The position numbers and the translations under genes were made by a program. A stretch of 64,000 nt of DNA from Gammaproteobacteria bacterium. Lineage in GTDB: Bacteria; Pseudomonadota; Gammaproteobacteria; Pseudomonadales; Alcanivoracaceae. Below are positions 30,945-40,305 of the stretch, piece after piece. The first letter of the stretch is position 1. Each line of letters opens with the position of its first letter. The notes beneath the pieces are model-generated. The model saw only the letters and a program-made list of their open reading frames with translations. It had not been told where the DNA came from and made no database searches. The DNA lies in assembly GCA_018067045.1 (NCBI GenBank), contig JAGPVL010000007.1:27866-91865 (forward strand), written 5' to 3'.

Positions 30945-32075
30945 TCATAACAACTCTTCCTGCCTGCCATCCACGACCTCTACCTCTCGATACAACGCCT
31001 CGTAGCAAGCGCTCAACTCTTTAGCACTATATTTCTCTTCAACCCTTTTTCGCGCCGATGTTCCCATTGCGTGGCGCATCTCAGGATCCATCAGTACGGT
31101 TTTCAGCGCCTCTGTTAGCGCTGCGGAATTTTTCGAGGGAACAACCAAGCCATCTAAACCATCACGCAAGACATCGCCAATTCCACCCACATCATGCGCC
31201 ACCACGACGCGTGCCAACGCCATCGCCTCGAGAAGCGCCATCGGCAAACCTTCCCACTGAGACGGGATAACCAGTACATCGATCGCCGCCAATAGCTGAG
31301 GCACATCGCGCCGAAAGCCTGCAAAAAACACGTCATCGCTCAACTGCAATGCATTGACCTGACTATGCAAAGCCTCTTTATCAGGTCCATCGCCAATAAA
31401 TAGACAACACACTTTCACATGGTTATCGCGCAGTTGACGCAAACAGTTTAGTAGGTAGCCCTGTCCTTTGACCGGTTCCAGGCGACCAAGCACCGCCATA
31501 ACAGGAACATTCGCTGGAATAGAAAATTCAGTTTGTATATTGATTGGCGCTACGTTTTGAAAACGCTCTAGGTCAACGGCATTGGCTAGTGTGACGACTT
31601 TATCCACTGCAATGCTATCCACTCGAACAAGTTTCTCTGCAACCTGTTGCGTACAAGCAATCAGCCGAGTCGTGATATGAGCCAATGCGCGATCGACCCT
31701 ACGATGCACGCTTCCTTGCCATGCATTAACGCTATGCACTGTCGAAAATATTCCCGGCACTCTTGCTAACTTCGCTGCAATTCGTCCCCAAGTATCCGCA
31801 GTGAATAAGTGCGTATGGACAATGGTCGGCCGCTCTCTCCGTAGCCAGCGCCAAAGCCTAAAAAGCATTAGAAGATCGACACCCGGCTTCTTACCTAAGA
31901 TATGAATCGGCACGCCCATCGCACGAATCACTGATTCAAACTCGCCCCCCTCAACCAAACATAAAACCTGGTACCGAAAATCATCACTGCGATAACACAG
32001 CAGTTCACACAGTAAACGTTCAGCACCATCCGGGGGTAAGCGATCAATAATATGAACGACCAAAGGCTTACTCAT
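30945..32075 (-). CDS. Glycosyltransferase family 4
   Basis: 376-residue GT-B enzyme. It starts MSKPLVVHIIDRLPPDGAER, with GAGG five bases before the ATG at 32075 (the frame is open to 32093). Motifs: PTIVHTHLFTADTWGRIAA, VPVMAVLGRLEPVKGQG, CCLFIGDGPDKEAL, VFFAGFRRDVPQLL and PSQWEGLPMALLEAMALARV. It probably extends the exopolysaccharide repeat unit. It overlaps the polymerase/ligase gene by 8 bp. Confidence 0.9.
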   Translation of the reverse strand: MSKPLVVHIIDRLPPDGAERLLCELLCYRSDDFRYQVLCLVEGGEFESVIRAMGVPIHILGKKPGVDLLMLFRLWRWLRRERPTIVHTHLFTADTWGRIAAKLARVPGIFSTVHSVNAWQGSVHRRVDRALAHITTRLIACTQQVAEKLVRVDSIAVDKVVTLANAVDLERFQNVAPINIQTEFSIPANVPVMAVLGRLEPVKGQGYLLNCLRQLRDNHVKVCCLFIGDGPDKEALHSQVNALQLSDDVFFAGFRRDVPQLLAAIDVLVIPSQWEGLPMALLEAMALARVVVAHDVGGIGDVLRDGLDGLVVPSKNSAALTEALKTVLMDPEMRHAMGTSARKRVEEKYSAKELSACYEALYREVEVVDGRQEELL

Positions 32076-33582
32076 GCGTACCTCGGCGCACATGACCAGC
32101 TACTGTAGGCTTTCTAATCACTCTTCCGCTCTTTAACTCAGCAAAGAGATGGCCCAATATGGCGAGGTATACCCACACGTAAACGCATACTTCAATGTTC
32201 ACCATGCGTGAGCCAAACATATTGATTACCACAACTGCCCCCGCCATACCGGCTCCGCCAAGCCCCAAGCTTTTCGCAAAGCCGTCCTCTGCTTTACGCC
32301 AAACCACATAGCCAAAACCGAACAAGCATGCAAGACAAGATAGAAACGCAATTAACGCAGGGATACCCATCTGGGAACACACGAAGAGAAACATGTTATG
32401 GGTATCAGACTCTAGGACATCAATCGCCGTATAGCGCCCCTTAAAATATTGGAAGCTCTTAAACCCCTTACCAAGGATGGGACTTTCCGCCGTAATCTCC
32501 AACGCGGCGTCCCACAAAATGAGCCGTGTTTGAGAGCTTGCATCGACCTGTGCAGAATGACTTCCCTGCACCGTCGTTTGCGCCATACGATCCCGTAACG
32601 AATCGGGAATGAGTCCTGGCAGCGCCGCAAACAGAACCATCACCGCAACGACAGCCAGAAAGACATAACGCAAACCTCGGAACCAGGTAATGGCCGCGAG
32701 CGCCGCACCAAACGCCAAATAGGCACCACGTGAGAAGGTGGCCAGCAAAACCTTAACCAAAACACCAAGCCATGGCAGCAATATCCACCGCTTCACCTCA
32801 AAAGGCTTGTACGCCAATATCGATGCGATAATGCAGCCGGCATAGACTAGAAATGCCCCAAAGTCATTGGGCTGTTCCTGCGGCCCAATAACACGACTTT
32901 TTTCCATGGAATCGAGCCCCTGCTTTTCCAGCATTTCTTTCACACCAAACATCAGCACGACCAAGGAGCCAAGCAACAGATAGACCGCGATACGACGCGC
33001 CATGCGCCCATCGACAATAAGATTGAGCACAGCAAAATAAACGATGAACTGATCGATCCACGCCTTGTACTCAAGAAATACATCAGAAATTAGGTAGGAG
33101 AGCCCTATGTAGAAAACAACAGTAAGCCCCGACAAGGCACTTAATACGCCCCACATCATCATCGGGCGCGTACCAGGTATCGACCGAAAAAAAGGCTGCT
33201 TTCGTTTGGCCGCATGCACAGCCCAAAAGAAAACCAACATTAATAAAACAATATTTGTTCCGTTAATCCCTGGAACAATCGCAGCAGGAAAAATTCTAGC
33301 GAGCGGAATATAGATCAATGAAACGGCGAGCAATGTTTCAGGGCTGCGAAATGAACGAATGACAAGCAGAAGGCCGATGAATCCGCCGCCACCATATAGC
33401 AATGGCTTGGGCACGCCGCCATCCCAAAATAACGTTGGCAATAAAAAAAGCACGGGCCAAATCAGGAACCTTAATGTGTACTTTATTTCGTCGATATCAA
33501 GCAACGAAGTACCATCAGGAACCTCAGGTAGCGGCTCATGTGGCCGTTTCAATCTAACCCCGGAAGAAGCGATAGAGCTCAT
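32068..33582 (-). CDS. Wzy-like O-antigen polymerase/ligase membrane protein
   Basis: 504-residue integral membrane protein with at least ten hydrophobic spans and the Wzy_C-type loop ATFSRGAYLAFG followed by a large periplasmic segment (LRDRMAQTTVQG, ILGKGFKSFQYFKG, DTHNMFLFV). This matches the exosortase-A-associated putative O-glycosylation ligase/polymerase type. Likely role: polymerising or ligating exported repeat units at the periplasmic face. It overlaps the upstream deacetylase by 29 bp with the ATG start; a TTG at 33552, right after that stop, is an alternative start. Confidence 0.85.
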   Translation of the reverse strand: MSSIASSGVRLKRPHEPLPEVPDGTSLLDIDEIKYTLRFLIWPVLFLLPTLFWDGGVPKPLLYGGGGFIGLLLVIRSFRSPETLLAVSLIYIPLARIFPAAIVPGINGTNIVLLMLVFFWAVHAAKRKQPFFRSIPGTRPMMMWGVLSALSGLTVVFYIGLSYLISDVFLEYKAWIDQFIVYFAVLNLIVDGRMARRIAVYLLLGSLVVLMFGVKEMLEKQGLDSMEKSRVIGPQEQPNDFGAFLVYAGCIIASILAYKPFEVKRWILLPWLGVLVKVLLATFSRGAYLAFGAALAAITWFRGLRYVFLAVVAVMVLFAALPGLIPDSLRDRMAQTTVQGSHSAQVDASSQTRLILWDAALEITAESPILGKGFKSFQYFKGRYTAIDVLESDTHNMFLFVCSQMGIPALIAFLSCLACLFGFGYVVWRKAEDGFAKSLGLGGAGMAGAVVVINMFGSRMVNIEVCVYVWVYLAILGHLFAELKSGRVIRKPTVAGHVRRGTHE

Positions 33583-34267
33583 GATACCCCCGGTTACCTA
33601 ACACGCTTTTTACTATTCGTTTGATCAAATAGCTCAGCTTCATCTTGACCCAAAGCGGCCTATCACCACTGACAACACGGGCAAGCCACAGCACCGAACT
33701 GTCTGCGCGCACCGCAACACGAGGGCGACAAAACTCATTACCCTGCACTCGCCCTGGAACTGACGTATAGCACACCTCGTAACCCGCCGCCTGCGCCAAG
33801 CGTAGCTCCCTACGGCCATATCGGCCTCCAGGAAATGACATTGAGCGAACCTTTGTATTTAATCGGCGCTCAATAATACTCTTCGACTCCACCAACTCAT
33901 TACGGCACGTGACCTCATCTAGGTCCGGCAGAAATTGATGGGTAAGACCATGTGCGCCGATCTCGTGCCCCGCAGCGCTCAGCGCAGACAAGCCTTCCCA
34001 GTCACAATAGCCTGGCGTACCAATCAAACGAGGCGTCACAAAAAACAGGGCTTTTACAGAAAACTTTTCCAATATGGGAAGAGCCTCCAGATACCAACCC
34101 GCATCACCATCATCAAAGGTAATAAGCACCTTGTAGTCAGAAAATAGCGCAAGATGATCTGCCAAACGCGTAGTGTCGACGGCATAGGGATGATCCTCTT
34201 GCGGGATTGAATCCAAATGATGGGAATCACCGACAATAGCGTGATACATCAACACAACCCTATTCAT
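33554..34267 (-). CDS. Polysaccharide deacetylase (CE4)
   Basis: 237-residue NodB-type protein without a signal peptide. Motifs are VVLMYHAI at the start, LITFDDGDAGWY (catalytic Asp), GAHGLTHQFL (metal-binding H-x3-H) and MSFPGGRYGRRE. The ATG at 34267 overlaps the preceding glycosyltransferase stop by four bases. It is smaller than the CE4 protein at 30066-30920 and not closely similar, so it is probably a separate specificity rather than a duplicate. Confidence 0.88.
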   Translation of the reverse strand: MNRVVLMYHAIVGDSHHLDSIPQEDHPYAVDTTRLADHLALFSDYKVLITFDDGDAGWYLEALPILEKFSVKALFFVTPRLIGTPGYCDWEGLSALSAAGHEIGAHGLTHQFLPDLDEVTCRNELVESKSIIERRLNTKVRSMSFPGGRYGRRELRLAQAAGYEVCYTSVPGRVQGNEFCRPRVAVRADSSVLWLARVVSGDRPLWVKMKLSYLIKRIVKSVLGNRGYHELYRFFRG

Positions 34268-35406
34268 GCGGTCCGCTCCCAACGTGCATCGACAACGCCG
34301 AAATAAAACTTGTAGGCACCCATAACCGCAGCAACGTTCAACTCAACAAATAATCTTGCTATCGCCGCGAGGCCGCGCTTGCAGCCAACCCAGCCTCGTA
34401 CGTTCCCCACTGCTAGGAAATAGAACGCTACCTGTGCAAACCAGAGCCACATGTAAAGACCGTAAAAATTAAACAGTGGAGCAACAAGCAAGGCAACAAG
34501 ACAATACGGCACAATAAGACGCAGCACCTTGTGAGAAATAAACTGCCACCATATTGGGTTAATCAACGGTACAAACAACCACGCATTACGCGAAAAAGCT
34601 TGGTAGTTTCCGGCGAGCGTGCGAATCTTCCGAGCCTTCTCTTTCTCTATATTTTCTGATGGATAATCAAAAACCCGTGCCCCGCCATCAAAAATAATTC
34701 GCTCACCTGCGCGCAATGCGGACAGCGGCATTTCAAAGTCATCAAGCAATGAATCATCCGCCAACGGCCTGACATACTCTTTCTTAATGAGATACAGCGC
34801 ACCAGTTACACCTGGAACAGATCCATAGCGACTCTCTGCCTGCCGAATGATTTTTTCATAACGCCAGTACAACCCGATATTCGCTTCATCCTTATTCTCA
34901 TCTAGAAACACCAGCTCCCCACTCACAGCACCAACCTTCTGCGAACAGCCCTCTCCATAACTCAGCATAGAAGTGACTAGCGATCTCAGAGCATCTTGAT
35001 CTACCATCTGTCGCGCATCGGTAAACAGTACAAGCTCATGCCGCGCCACGACCATTGCCGCATTCAATGCAGCAGGCTTGCCGCTCCGAGCCGGTAAAAT
35101 GACAACATCCACGCCGGAAGCGGCACAGCGTCGTATCACCTCTGCGGTATCGTCTTCCTCGCCATCAGAGACAAAAACAATCTGTACGTCTCCCGCATAA
35201 TTAAGCGCTTTTAACGTAGCGAGCTTTGGGTGGACACGGCCACTCTCATTGCAAAACGGCACGATAATCGTCACCGCCGGCCAATCGCGTAGTTCAACTT
35301 GTGTAGACAGCTCACGCGTCTTCGACAGAACTAGGATCGCTAATGGATAACCTATATAGGTGTAAACTACCAAAAAAAATGCAGCCCAAAATATGACGAT
35401 CATCAT
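34264..35406 (-). CDS. Membrane glycosyltransferase family 2
   Basis: 380-residue processive-type GT2 with one N-terminal span (about 2-25), a cytoplasmic GT-A domain (VTIIVPFCNESGRV, VQIVFVSDGEEDDT, SGKPAALNAAMVVARHELV, LFTDAR as the DxD-like element, DDFEMPLSALRAG) and about three C-terminal spans (VPYCLVALLVAPLFNFYG, YMWLWFAQVAFYFLAV). It is similar in plan to polysaccharide synthase subunits. Two adjacent ATGs (35406, 35403) overlap the WalW-like gene stop. Confidence 0.88.
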   Translation of the reverse strand: MMIVIFWAAFFLVVYTYIGYPLAILVLSKTRELSTQVELRDWPAVTIIVPFCNESGRVHPKLATLKALNYAGDVQIVFVSDGEEDDTAEVIRRCAASGVDVVILPARSGKPAALNAAMVVARHELVLFTDARQMVDQDALRSLVTSMLSYGEGCSQKVGAVSGELVFLDENKDEANIGLYWRYEKIIRQAESRYGSVPGVTGALYLIKKEYVRPLADDSLLDDFEMPLSALRAGERIIFDGGARVFDYPSENIEKEKARKIRTLAGNYQAFSRNAWLFVPLINPIWWQFISHKVLRLIVPYCLVALLVAPLFNFYGLYMWLWFAQVAFYFLAVGNVRGWVGCKRGLAAIARLFVELNVAAVMGAYKFYFGVVDARWERTA

Positions 35407-36326
35407 CTTTCCCCGAATTGCTTACGCAACTCAGATAGACCACAAAATTTCACGCCCAGCCCGGAACACCAATCAAGCACCTCGACCATATCGTCAACAA
35501 AGCGCATCACATCCTGATCCGATTGTGGATACGGCGTTGCCTTCGGAATAATTTCCATTGAATGAAACATCATATTCAATACAACAACTCGCTGAGAACG
35601 ATTTTTGCGAAGCTGATAATTGATGATGCTTTTCATCTGATCAACCGACGAGAACCACGGCCGAAACCAACGAGGGCCTCTTAACCAACGTGGCTTCATC
35701 GTAACCGGCACTTCTAAAATGGGACGCTCCTGCCCCGGCTGAATAATCGTACCCGGCGAGCAAAAGAATGGCTGCTCTGGAGCGCCTCGAAAATCCACTC
35801 TAGCATTGGGTTCTTCCCATGCGATATGGGGAGTCACACTTGTGTCAACGAGGTACCCCAAGCGCTCCAACGCATCAATAGAATGCTCACTTGCGCCGTA
35901 GCGCCCCGCACGAAAGCTTGTCGCCTTATAGTGAAAGCGCTGCTCGAACAAAGCGCTCAAATTAGACAGCTTTTGATACTCAATATTCGGCGGATAACTA
36001 CACTGGAAATCAGGACTATCAACGCCAGCGTAATCAATAAATTTCTTCTGTGGTTCGATAAAAGCAGCATGCAAGTGCGTTCCGTACTCGTATTGCCCTT
36101 GCAACGCCCGCAATGCCTCAACTGACTCAGCATCCTCCATCACCTCAACGGTGAGCAAATAGGTCGGCACCGCTCCACATGATGAAAATGCTGGCTGCAA
36201 AACATTAGGCAGACCATGGGTAATGGAATGAAAGGTCAACGGCTTTGATCGCGCCCATGCAAGGTCGTGATCACACTCTGTATCAATGCTAATCGTAAGA
36301 AAAACATCTTCCGTTCTATCTGTCAT
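35403..36326 (-). CDS. WalW-like polysaccharide deacetylase family protein
   Basis: 307-residue protein starting with the WalW-type motif LTISIDTECDHDLAW. It also has YEYGTHLHAAF, ATSFRAGRYGASEHSIDAL and VVLNMMFHSMEI, placing it in the NodB-fold superfamily but apart from the other two deacetylases here. There is no signal peptide. It overlaps the acetyltransferase by 11 bp and the GT2 by four. Its substrate is unknown; a cytoplasmic or membrane-face action on a sugar intermediate is likely. Confidence 0.8.
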   Translation of the reverse strand: MTDRTEDVFLTISIDTECDHDLAWARSKPLTFHSITHGLPNVLQPAFSSCGAVPTYLLTVEVMEDAESVEALRALQGQYEYGTHLHAAFIEPQKKFIDYAGVDSPDFQCSYPPNIEYQKLSNLSALFEQRFHYKATSFRAGRYGASEHSIDALERLGYLVDTSVTPHIAWEEPNARVDFRGAPEQPFFCSPGTIIQPGQERPILEVPVTMKPRWLRGPRWFRPWFSSVDQMKSIINYQLRKNRSQRVVVLNMMFHSMEIIPKATPYPQSDQDVMRFVDDMVEVLDWCSGLGVKFCGLSELRKQFGER

Positions 36327-37488
36327 ATCGCACCGACCAATTACGCCATTGCGAGCGAAAAAAGCCGCGCGCCTTAAATATTAAACTTGCTATTAAGCCC
36401 CATGGACCAGGCCGGAAAATTGCGGCTTTATACATCCGGTCCTCTTCACAGCCATAACTATTTTTATACGAACTATCTCCGCCCCGCATAAAATCAAACC
36501 AGCTTAGTTTCTTATCAATGGCTTCTTCTATTGCCAAACTTAACAACAATCGACCCGGCGACAATCGCGACCACTCGATCGTGTCCGCGCCAGACTGGTA
36601 ATAGAATGCAGAAGGGGCATTCTCAATGAGATAAATCGATGCAATCGGCGTTTCAGCGATATATAGCGTCAACAAACGCAGTCGCCTGCCTTCCAAAAGT
36701 ACTCTCGCCCAATCAAGATGAAATGATAAAAATCGCTGACTCGAGAAACTCCCTCGCAAACCCATCTGCGACCAGCGCGTACCATGAAGGGCAGCCAATA
36801 CTTTCATTCCTTCTTCTAGGTCGCTTTCTGCGGTTATCTCTCTGAAATGAACATCGTCATGTTCCGCCAATCGACGTCGAGCGAGATTTATCTTACGACG
36901 ATGATTTTGCTTCAACCCGGAAAGATAAAGATCCCAACTCGTCGGCAAGCGCACTCGATAACGGAAACCGGTCTCTTCCACATGGATACCAGACCAAGAA
37001 GCTGCCAACTCGGGAATCACATGGCGCGACAGCAGGGAATCAGACAACATATCCTTAACTAAGAATCGCCCCCAGCCCGTAGAGTCAATTAGTGTCCGAG
37101 TGACAGCACGAGCGACTTCGCCTTCGTCATCCGGTGACGCAATAATATCGAGGTATTCGGCACAGACCTCATCCTCTTCCGCTTCGCCTTGGCCGATAAA
37201 ATGAAGCGTAGGCACTGTGAGCATCGGCCAGCGACGGCGTATATACAACGGGGCAATACCCATCAACCTTTCGTGTTGATACACCAAAATCACCAACGGC
37301 TTACACAGCGCCGTGCCAAAATGCTGCCACCATATCAATGCGAATTCATGACTTGAAAATGGACACTCCTGGTCACGCAATTCATCTAGGGCATTCCATT
37401 GAGGACCAATAGCAATGACATCCGCCCAGGATTGAAGCACCCGAACGGTAATAGCCCCATCAACACTTTCCCACTGTTTGCTGTCCAC
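36316..37488 (-). CDS. CelD/FemAB-like GNAT acetyltransferase
   Basis: 390-residue protein of the double-GNAT BioF2/CelD type common in exopolysaccharide loci: GPQWNALDELRDQECPFSSHEF in parts, VILVYQHERLMGIAPLYIRR, LKQNHRRKINLARRRLAE, YQSGADTIEWSRLSPGRLLL and FDFMRGGDSSYKNSYG. It is expected to transfer an acyl group to a sugar. The start is GTG at 37488 and shares one base with the upstream stop (TAGTG). The acyl donor could be an acyl-ACP supplied by the neighbouring ACP and ligase, but that is inference. Confidence 0.82.
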   Translation of the reverse strand: MDSKQWESVDGAITVRVLQSWADVIAIGPQWNALDELRDQECPFSSHEFALIWWQHFGTALCKPLVILVYQHERLMGIAPLYIRRRWPMLTVPTLHFIGQGEAEEDEVCAEYLDIIASPDDEGEVARAVTRTLIDSTGWGRFLVKDMLSDSLLSRHVIPELAASWSGIHVEETGFRYRVRLPTSWDLYLSGLKQNHRRKINLARRRLAEHDDVHFREITAESDLEEGMKVLAALHGTRWSQMGLRGSFSSQRFLSFHLDWARVLLEGRRLRLLTLYIAETPIASIYLIENAPSAFYYQSGADTIEWSRLSPGRLLLSLAIEEAIDKKLSWFDFMRGGDSSYKNSYGCEEDRMYKAAIFRPGPWGLIASLIFKARGFFRSQWRNWSVRYDR

Positions 37489-38504
37489 TAGGAGCGATCT
37501 CCCATAATGGCTACTTGAGTTGCGGCGCTGACCGCCAACCTCTCATCTTGTGTCAGGTCTGTATATGGCATGCCGCTAAGCTCCATCACCCATCCCAACG
37601 ACGAAGTCATCAGCAACCGACTCCAATCTTGCAGATGAAACTCGTGATTGGCATCTTTGATTAATTTGATTTGGTAGCCCTTCCCGTTCAGAGATCCGCT
37701 CAGGAATCCGTCGACAACCAGCTCCTTAAATGCTGTCCAGCGAGCATCACGCTCGCCAAAAATCATCAGATGCTTAACTCCCGCATGTTGGAGCTGACGA
37801 AAACTTGAAAAAAACAGAGGGTTTTCATTTGCCCAATGAAGTCGCACCAAACCAGATTTTTCTAAAAGTAACGAAAAAATCGATGCCACGTTCGAAAAAA
37901 TGGATGTAAAAGAACTTTCTCCACGAAGAATTCTTTGCCATGCATGTGGCGAGAAGACTTTGCGAATGTACGAGCGACTATTACTCACCACTTCACTACG
38001 CGTCGCACCGCGAGCACTAGGCTCTTCAGAATCCAGTACTGCCACATGAGACCACGACAGAACACCGAGCACTCTATCTACATCTTGTTCTTCAACGCTT
38101 TTTGCAGCGACAAGCTGTGCACTAATAGCGCCGCCACACAAACCGCCCAATACAAATTTTCGGCGCCCCATTCGTTGGTCAATATCGTTCATTACGGCCA
38201 AGCAATCAGCAACAAACAGGCCACTCTGAATACTGCGGTAATGCTTGCCGTTAAAAGCAAAATCTAATTCACCGTCACTTTCACCAATTCCCATCGCGTC
38301 CAGTCTGAGCACCGTAATACCGTAGCTCGCCATCAAACGTGCGACATGAACGTACAACCGATGAGGACCAACTCGATCCTTAAGACCAGCCGGCAGCAAT
38401 ATCAACACAACACCTGAGTCATCTTGTTCAGGAACCGTGAGAATGCCACGTAGCATCTCACCAGTGTCTGATTGGGTTTCATAAACTGACTCAGACCAAT
38501 TCAT
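37488..38504 (-). CDS. Exosortase-A-type hydrolase 1 (alpha/beta fold)
   Basis: 338-residue alpha/beta hydrolase resembling the hydrolase 1 family that accompanies exosortase A loci. VVLILLPAGLKDRVGPHRLY, GITVLRLDAMGIGESDGEL and HEFHLQDW are visible. The nucleophile elbow reads GGLCGGA, with Cys where most relatives of the fold have Ser, and a catalytic-type His near the C-terminus (NHEFHL). The ATG at 38504 overlaps the hydrolase 2 stop by four bases and has GGAG eight bases upstream. Substrate unknown; thioester or ester cleavage is possible. Confidence 0.82.
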   Translation of the reverse strand: MNWSESVYETQSDTGEMLRGILTVPEQDDSGVVLILLPAGLKDRVGPHRLYVHVARLMASYGITVLRLDAMGIGESDGELDFAFNGKHYRSIQSGLFVADCLAVMNDIDQRMGRRKFVLGGLCGGAISAQLVAAKSVEEQDVDRVLGVLSWSHVAVLDSEEPSARGATRSEVVSNSRSYIRKVFSPHAWQRILRGESSFTSIFSNVASIFSLLLEKSGLVRLHWANENPLFFSSFRQLQHAGVKHLMIFGERDARWTAFKELVVDGFLSGSLNGKGYQIKLIKDANHEFHLQDWSRLLMTSSLGWVMELSGMPYTDLTQDERLAVSAATQVAIMGDRS

Positions 38505-39304
38505 GAAAACCACTCCGACAACTGCAACTGGACGCTTTGTGTTAACGCAATTTTCTGAACATCGTGATGCTTAGGTTCATACCAAAATGGCAGGCCATCG
38601 ACCGGCGTGTATGACGCGCCCCAGCGATCAAGATGTTGGTGCCACGCGGCCATCGGCGGCTCATCAAGAGCGCCAAGCTTAATCACCGCGACACGGGGAG
38701 CAGGAGCACTTTCAGGCAGATCCACTTGACGCATTTGCTCTATAAGACACGAGCCCAGCTCATAACCTTGAATATTAATACTCTTACCCTGGGCGGCTTC
38801 TTTTAGAAGCACCTCCCGGCTCTGTCGTACCGCTCCCCAAGTCGCCATCTGAGTCACCAGGTTCTGCCTAAGTAACTGCTGCAGATATTCCTCACCGCGA
38901 CGCAAAGGCTCAATCGCTATAACCGCATCTGCGTTAACGCTTCCTGATAACAGAGCAAGCGTACCGCCCCAACGGAGACCGATCAGCACTAATGGCAATC
39001 CGTCTTGCTTCTCTGTAGTCGCCGCAATAGATTCGATGCAGCGCAAGGCGTCCTCAATACTGGCGTCCTGTAACTCGCCTTCGCTATCACCTTCACCAAC
39101 ACTGTCGAAGCGAATCACATGCCAATCCATCTGCGCAAGCAACTGCGCCAGATGGCGAAAATAGCGACGACAAAACTGCTTCTCTTCCAAGAATGGCGCA
39201 CACAAAATCACACGCCCCCGAGGAGACTTGGGGACGTGCTCAGATACAAAAAGTCGATACTCTCCGGCCTGAAAGAAGTCGCTGCGGTACACCGACGCCA
39301 TCAT
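38501..39304 (-). CDS. Exosortase-A-type hydrolase 2 (alpha/beta fold)
   Basis: 267-residue alpha/beta hydrolase-like protein of the second type seen with exosortase A loci: RVILCAPFLEEKQFCRRYF, WHVIRFDSVGEGDSEGEL, LVLIGLRWGGTLAL. The elbow is GLRWG, so the usual catalytic Ser is Arg and the protein may be non-hydrolytic or need another residue. I recall an Arg at this place in the family, which should be confirmed. Starts GTG 39307, ATG 39304 and ATG 39301 are all possible next to the upstream stop. Confidence 0.8.
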   Translation of the reverse strand: MMASVYRSDFFQAGEYRLFVSEHVPKSPRGRVILCAPFLEEKQFCRRYFRHLAQLLAQMDWHVIRFDSVGEGDSEGELQDASIEDALRCIESIAATTEKQDGLPLVLIGLRWGGTLALLSGSVNADAVIAIEPLRRGEEYLQQLLRQNLVTQMATWGAVRQSREVLLKEAAQGKSINIQGYELGSCLIEQMRQVDLPESAPAPRVAVIKLGALDEPPMAAWHQHLDRWGASYTPVDGLPFWYEPKHHDVQKIALTQSVQLQLSEWFS

Positions 39305-40305
39305 CACAAATCCGGCGAAGCGGATTCCAGCGGTACGGGTTCAAGCAAAACCGGTGCAGCATGCAGATAGCGCGTCGTTTTTCGCTTTCTCGCGATATCG
39401 CCAAACACCCAAGTGGCTTGCTCTTCGCTAATCTGGATTTCAGTCGCTAAACGCGAAGGTGACCAAGACGCATTGTAAGCGTAAAGCGCAACATCCATAC
39501 GCTCATACGGCAGCGCGAAGTAAAATTCATCTTGGCCCTGAGCGAGACTATACGTATCTGTTGTTGGTGTGCTGCTACAGATCGCATCAGGTAAACCTAA
39601 ATGTCTCGCCAAAGCGTAAACTTGCGACTTATAAAGATGCGCAATCGGTTTGATATCCGCCGCACCATCACCATGCTTTACGAAAAAGCCTTGATCATAT
39701 TCAAGCCGGTTTGGCGTACCAAGAACAGCGTAGTTAAACCTGTCCGCCCAGCAGTACTCTAACGTCTTGCGGATACGTTGTTTGAAGTTCGTCGCCGCAA
39801 CAATCTGCAAATACTGTTTTACCGGCAACCTAATCTGCTGACGCTTCCCTTCAGGATCTTCGACCACTAACTCATATCGATTGATTTGTCCGTCCATACC
39901 GCCGCGTATCACAATTTTATTACGCCAGCCATTACCGCTACCATTTCCATCGACATAGTCCGGCACTAGCTCACGAATCGCATCATCTCGCCACTGGTAA
40001 CAGCCAAGTGACTCAAGCGCTACGGACAAACTTTGTGTTTCATATCGCACGCCAAGGTGCTGCGCCAGCAGCTCGCCAAGATCACCACTTTCCGGAGCGG
40101 AATCTTGCTCCGGCATCAATAAACCAATGACCTTATCCTTACCCAGCGCACGAACGGCAAGTGCCGCACAAACGGAGCTATCAATTCCGCCGGATATACC
40201 TAATACAAGACCTCGCCGCCCAATAGCGCTCACCATTGCGTGGCGAATTCCCTGACAAATTTCTTCTGCTGCTTTCTCACAATCAAACGCCAATACCGGA
40301 TTCAT
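39304..40305 (-). CDS. NAD synthase-like ATP-pyrophosphatase in the exopolysaccharide locus
   Basis: 333-residue protein of the NadE family: PP-loop LGISGGIDSSVCAAL, LGTPNRLEYDQGFFVKHGDG, DIKPIAHLYKSQVYALARHL. It is about 60 residues longer than a typical ammonia-dependent NadE, with an insert around residues 105-160 (NGSGNGWRNKIVIRGG). It is locked into the operon by overlaps at both ends (ATGA with the ligase gene, about one base with hydrolase 2). It could be the cell's NAD synthase that happens to lie here, or an adenylating amidotransferase recruited to sugar modification; the context favours the latter but does not prove it. Confidence 0.75.
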   Translation of the reverse strand: MNPVLAFDCEKAAEEICQGIRHAMVSAIGRRGLVLGISGGIDSSVCAALAVRALGKDKVIGLLMPEQDSAPESGDLGELLAQHLGVRYETQSLSVALESLGCYQWRDDAIRELVPDYVDGNGSGNGWRNKIVIRGGMDGQINRYELVVEDPEGKRQQIRLPVKQYLQIVAATNFKQRIRKTLEYCWADRFNYAVLGTPNRLEYDQGFFVKHGDGAADIKPIAHLYKSQVYALARHLGLPDAICSSTPTTDTYSLAQGQDEFYFALPYERMDVALYAYNASWSPSRLATEIQISEEQATWVFGDIARKRKTTRYLHAAPVLLEPVPLESASPDL

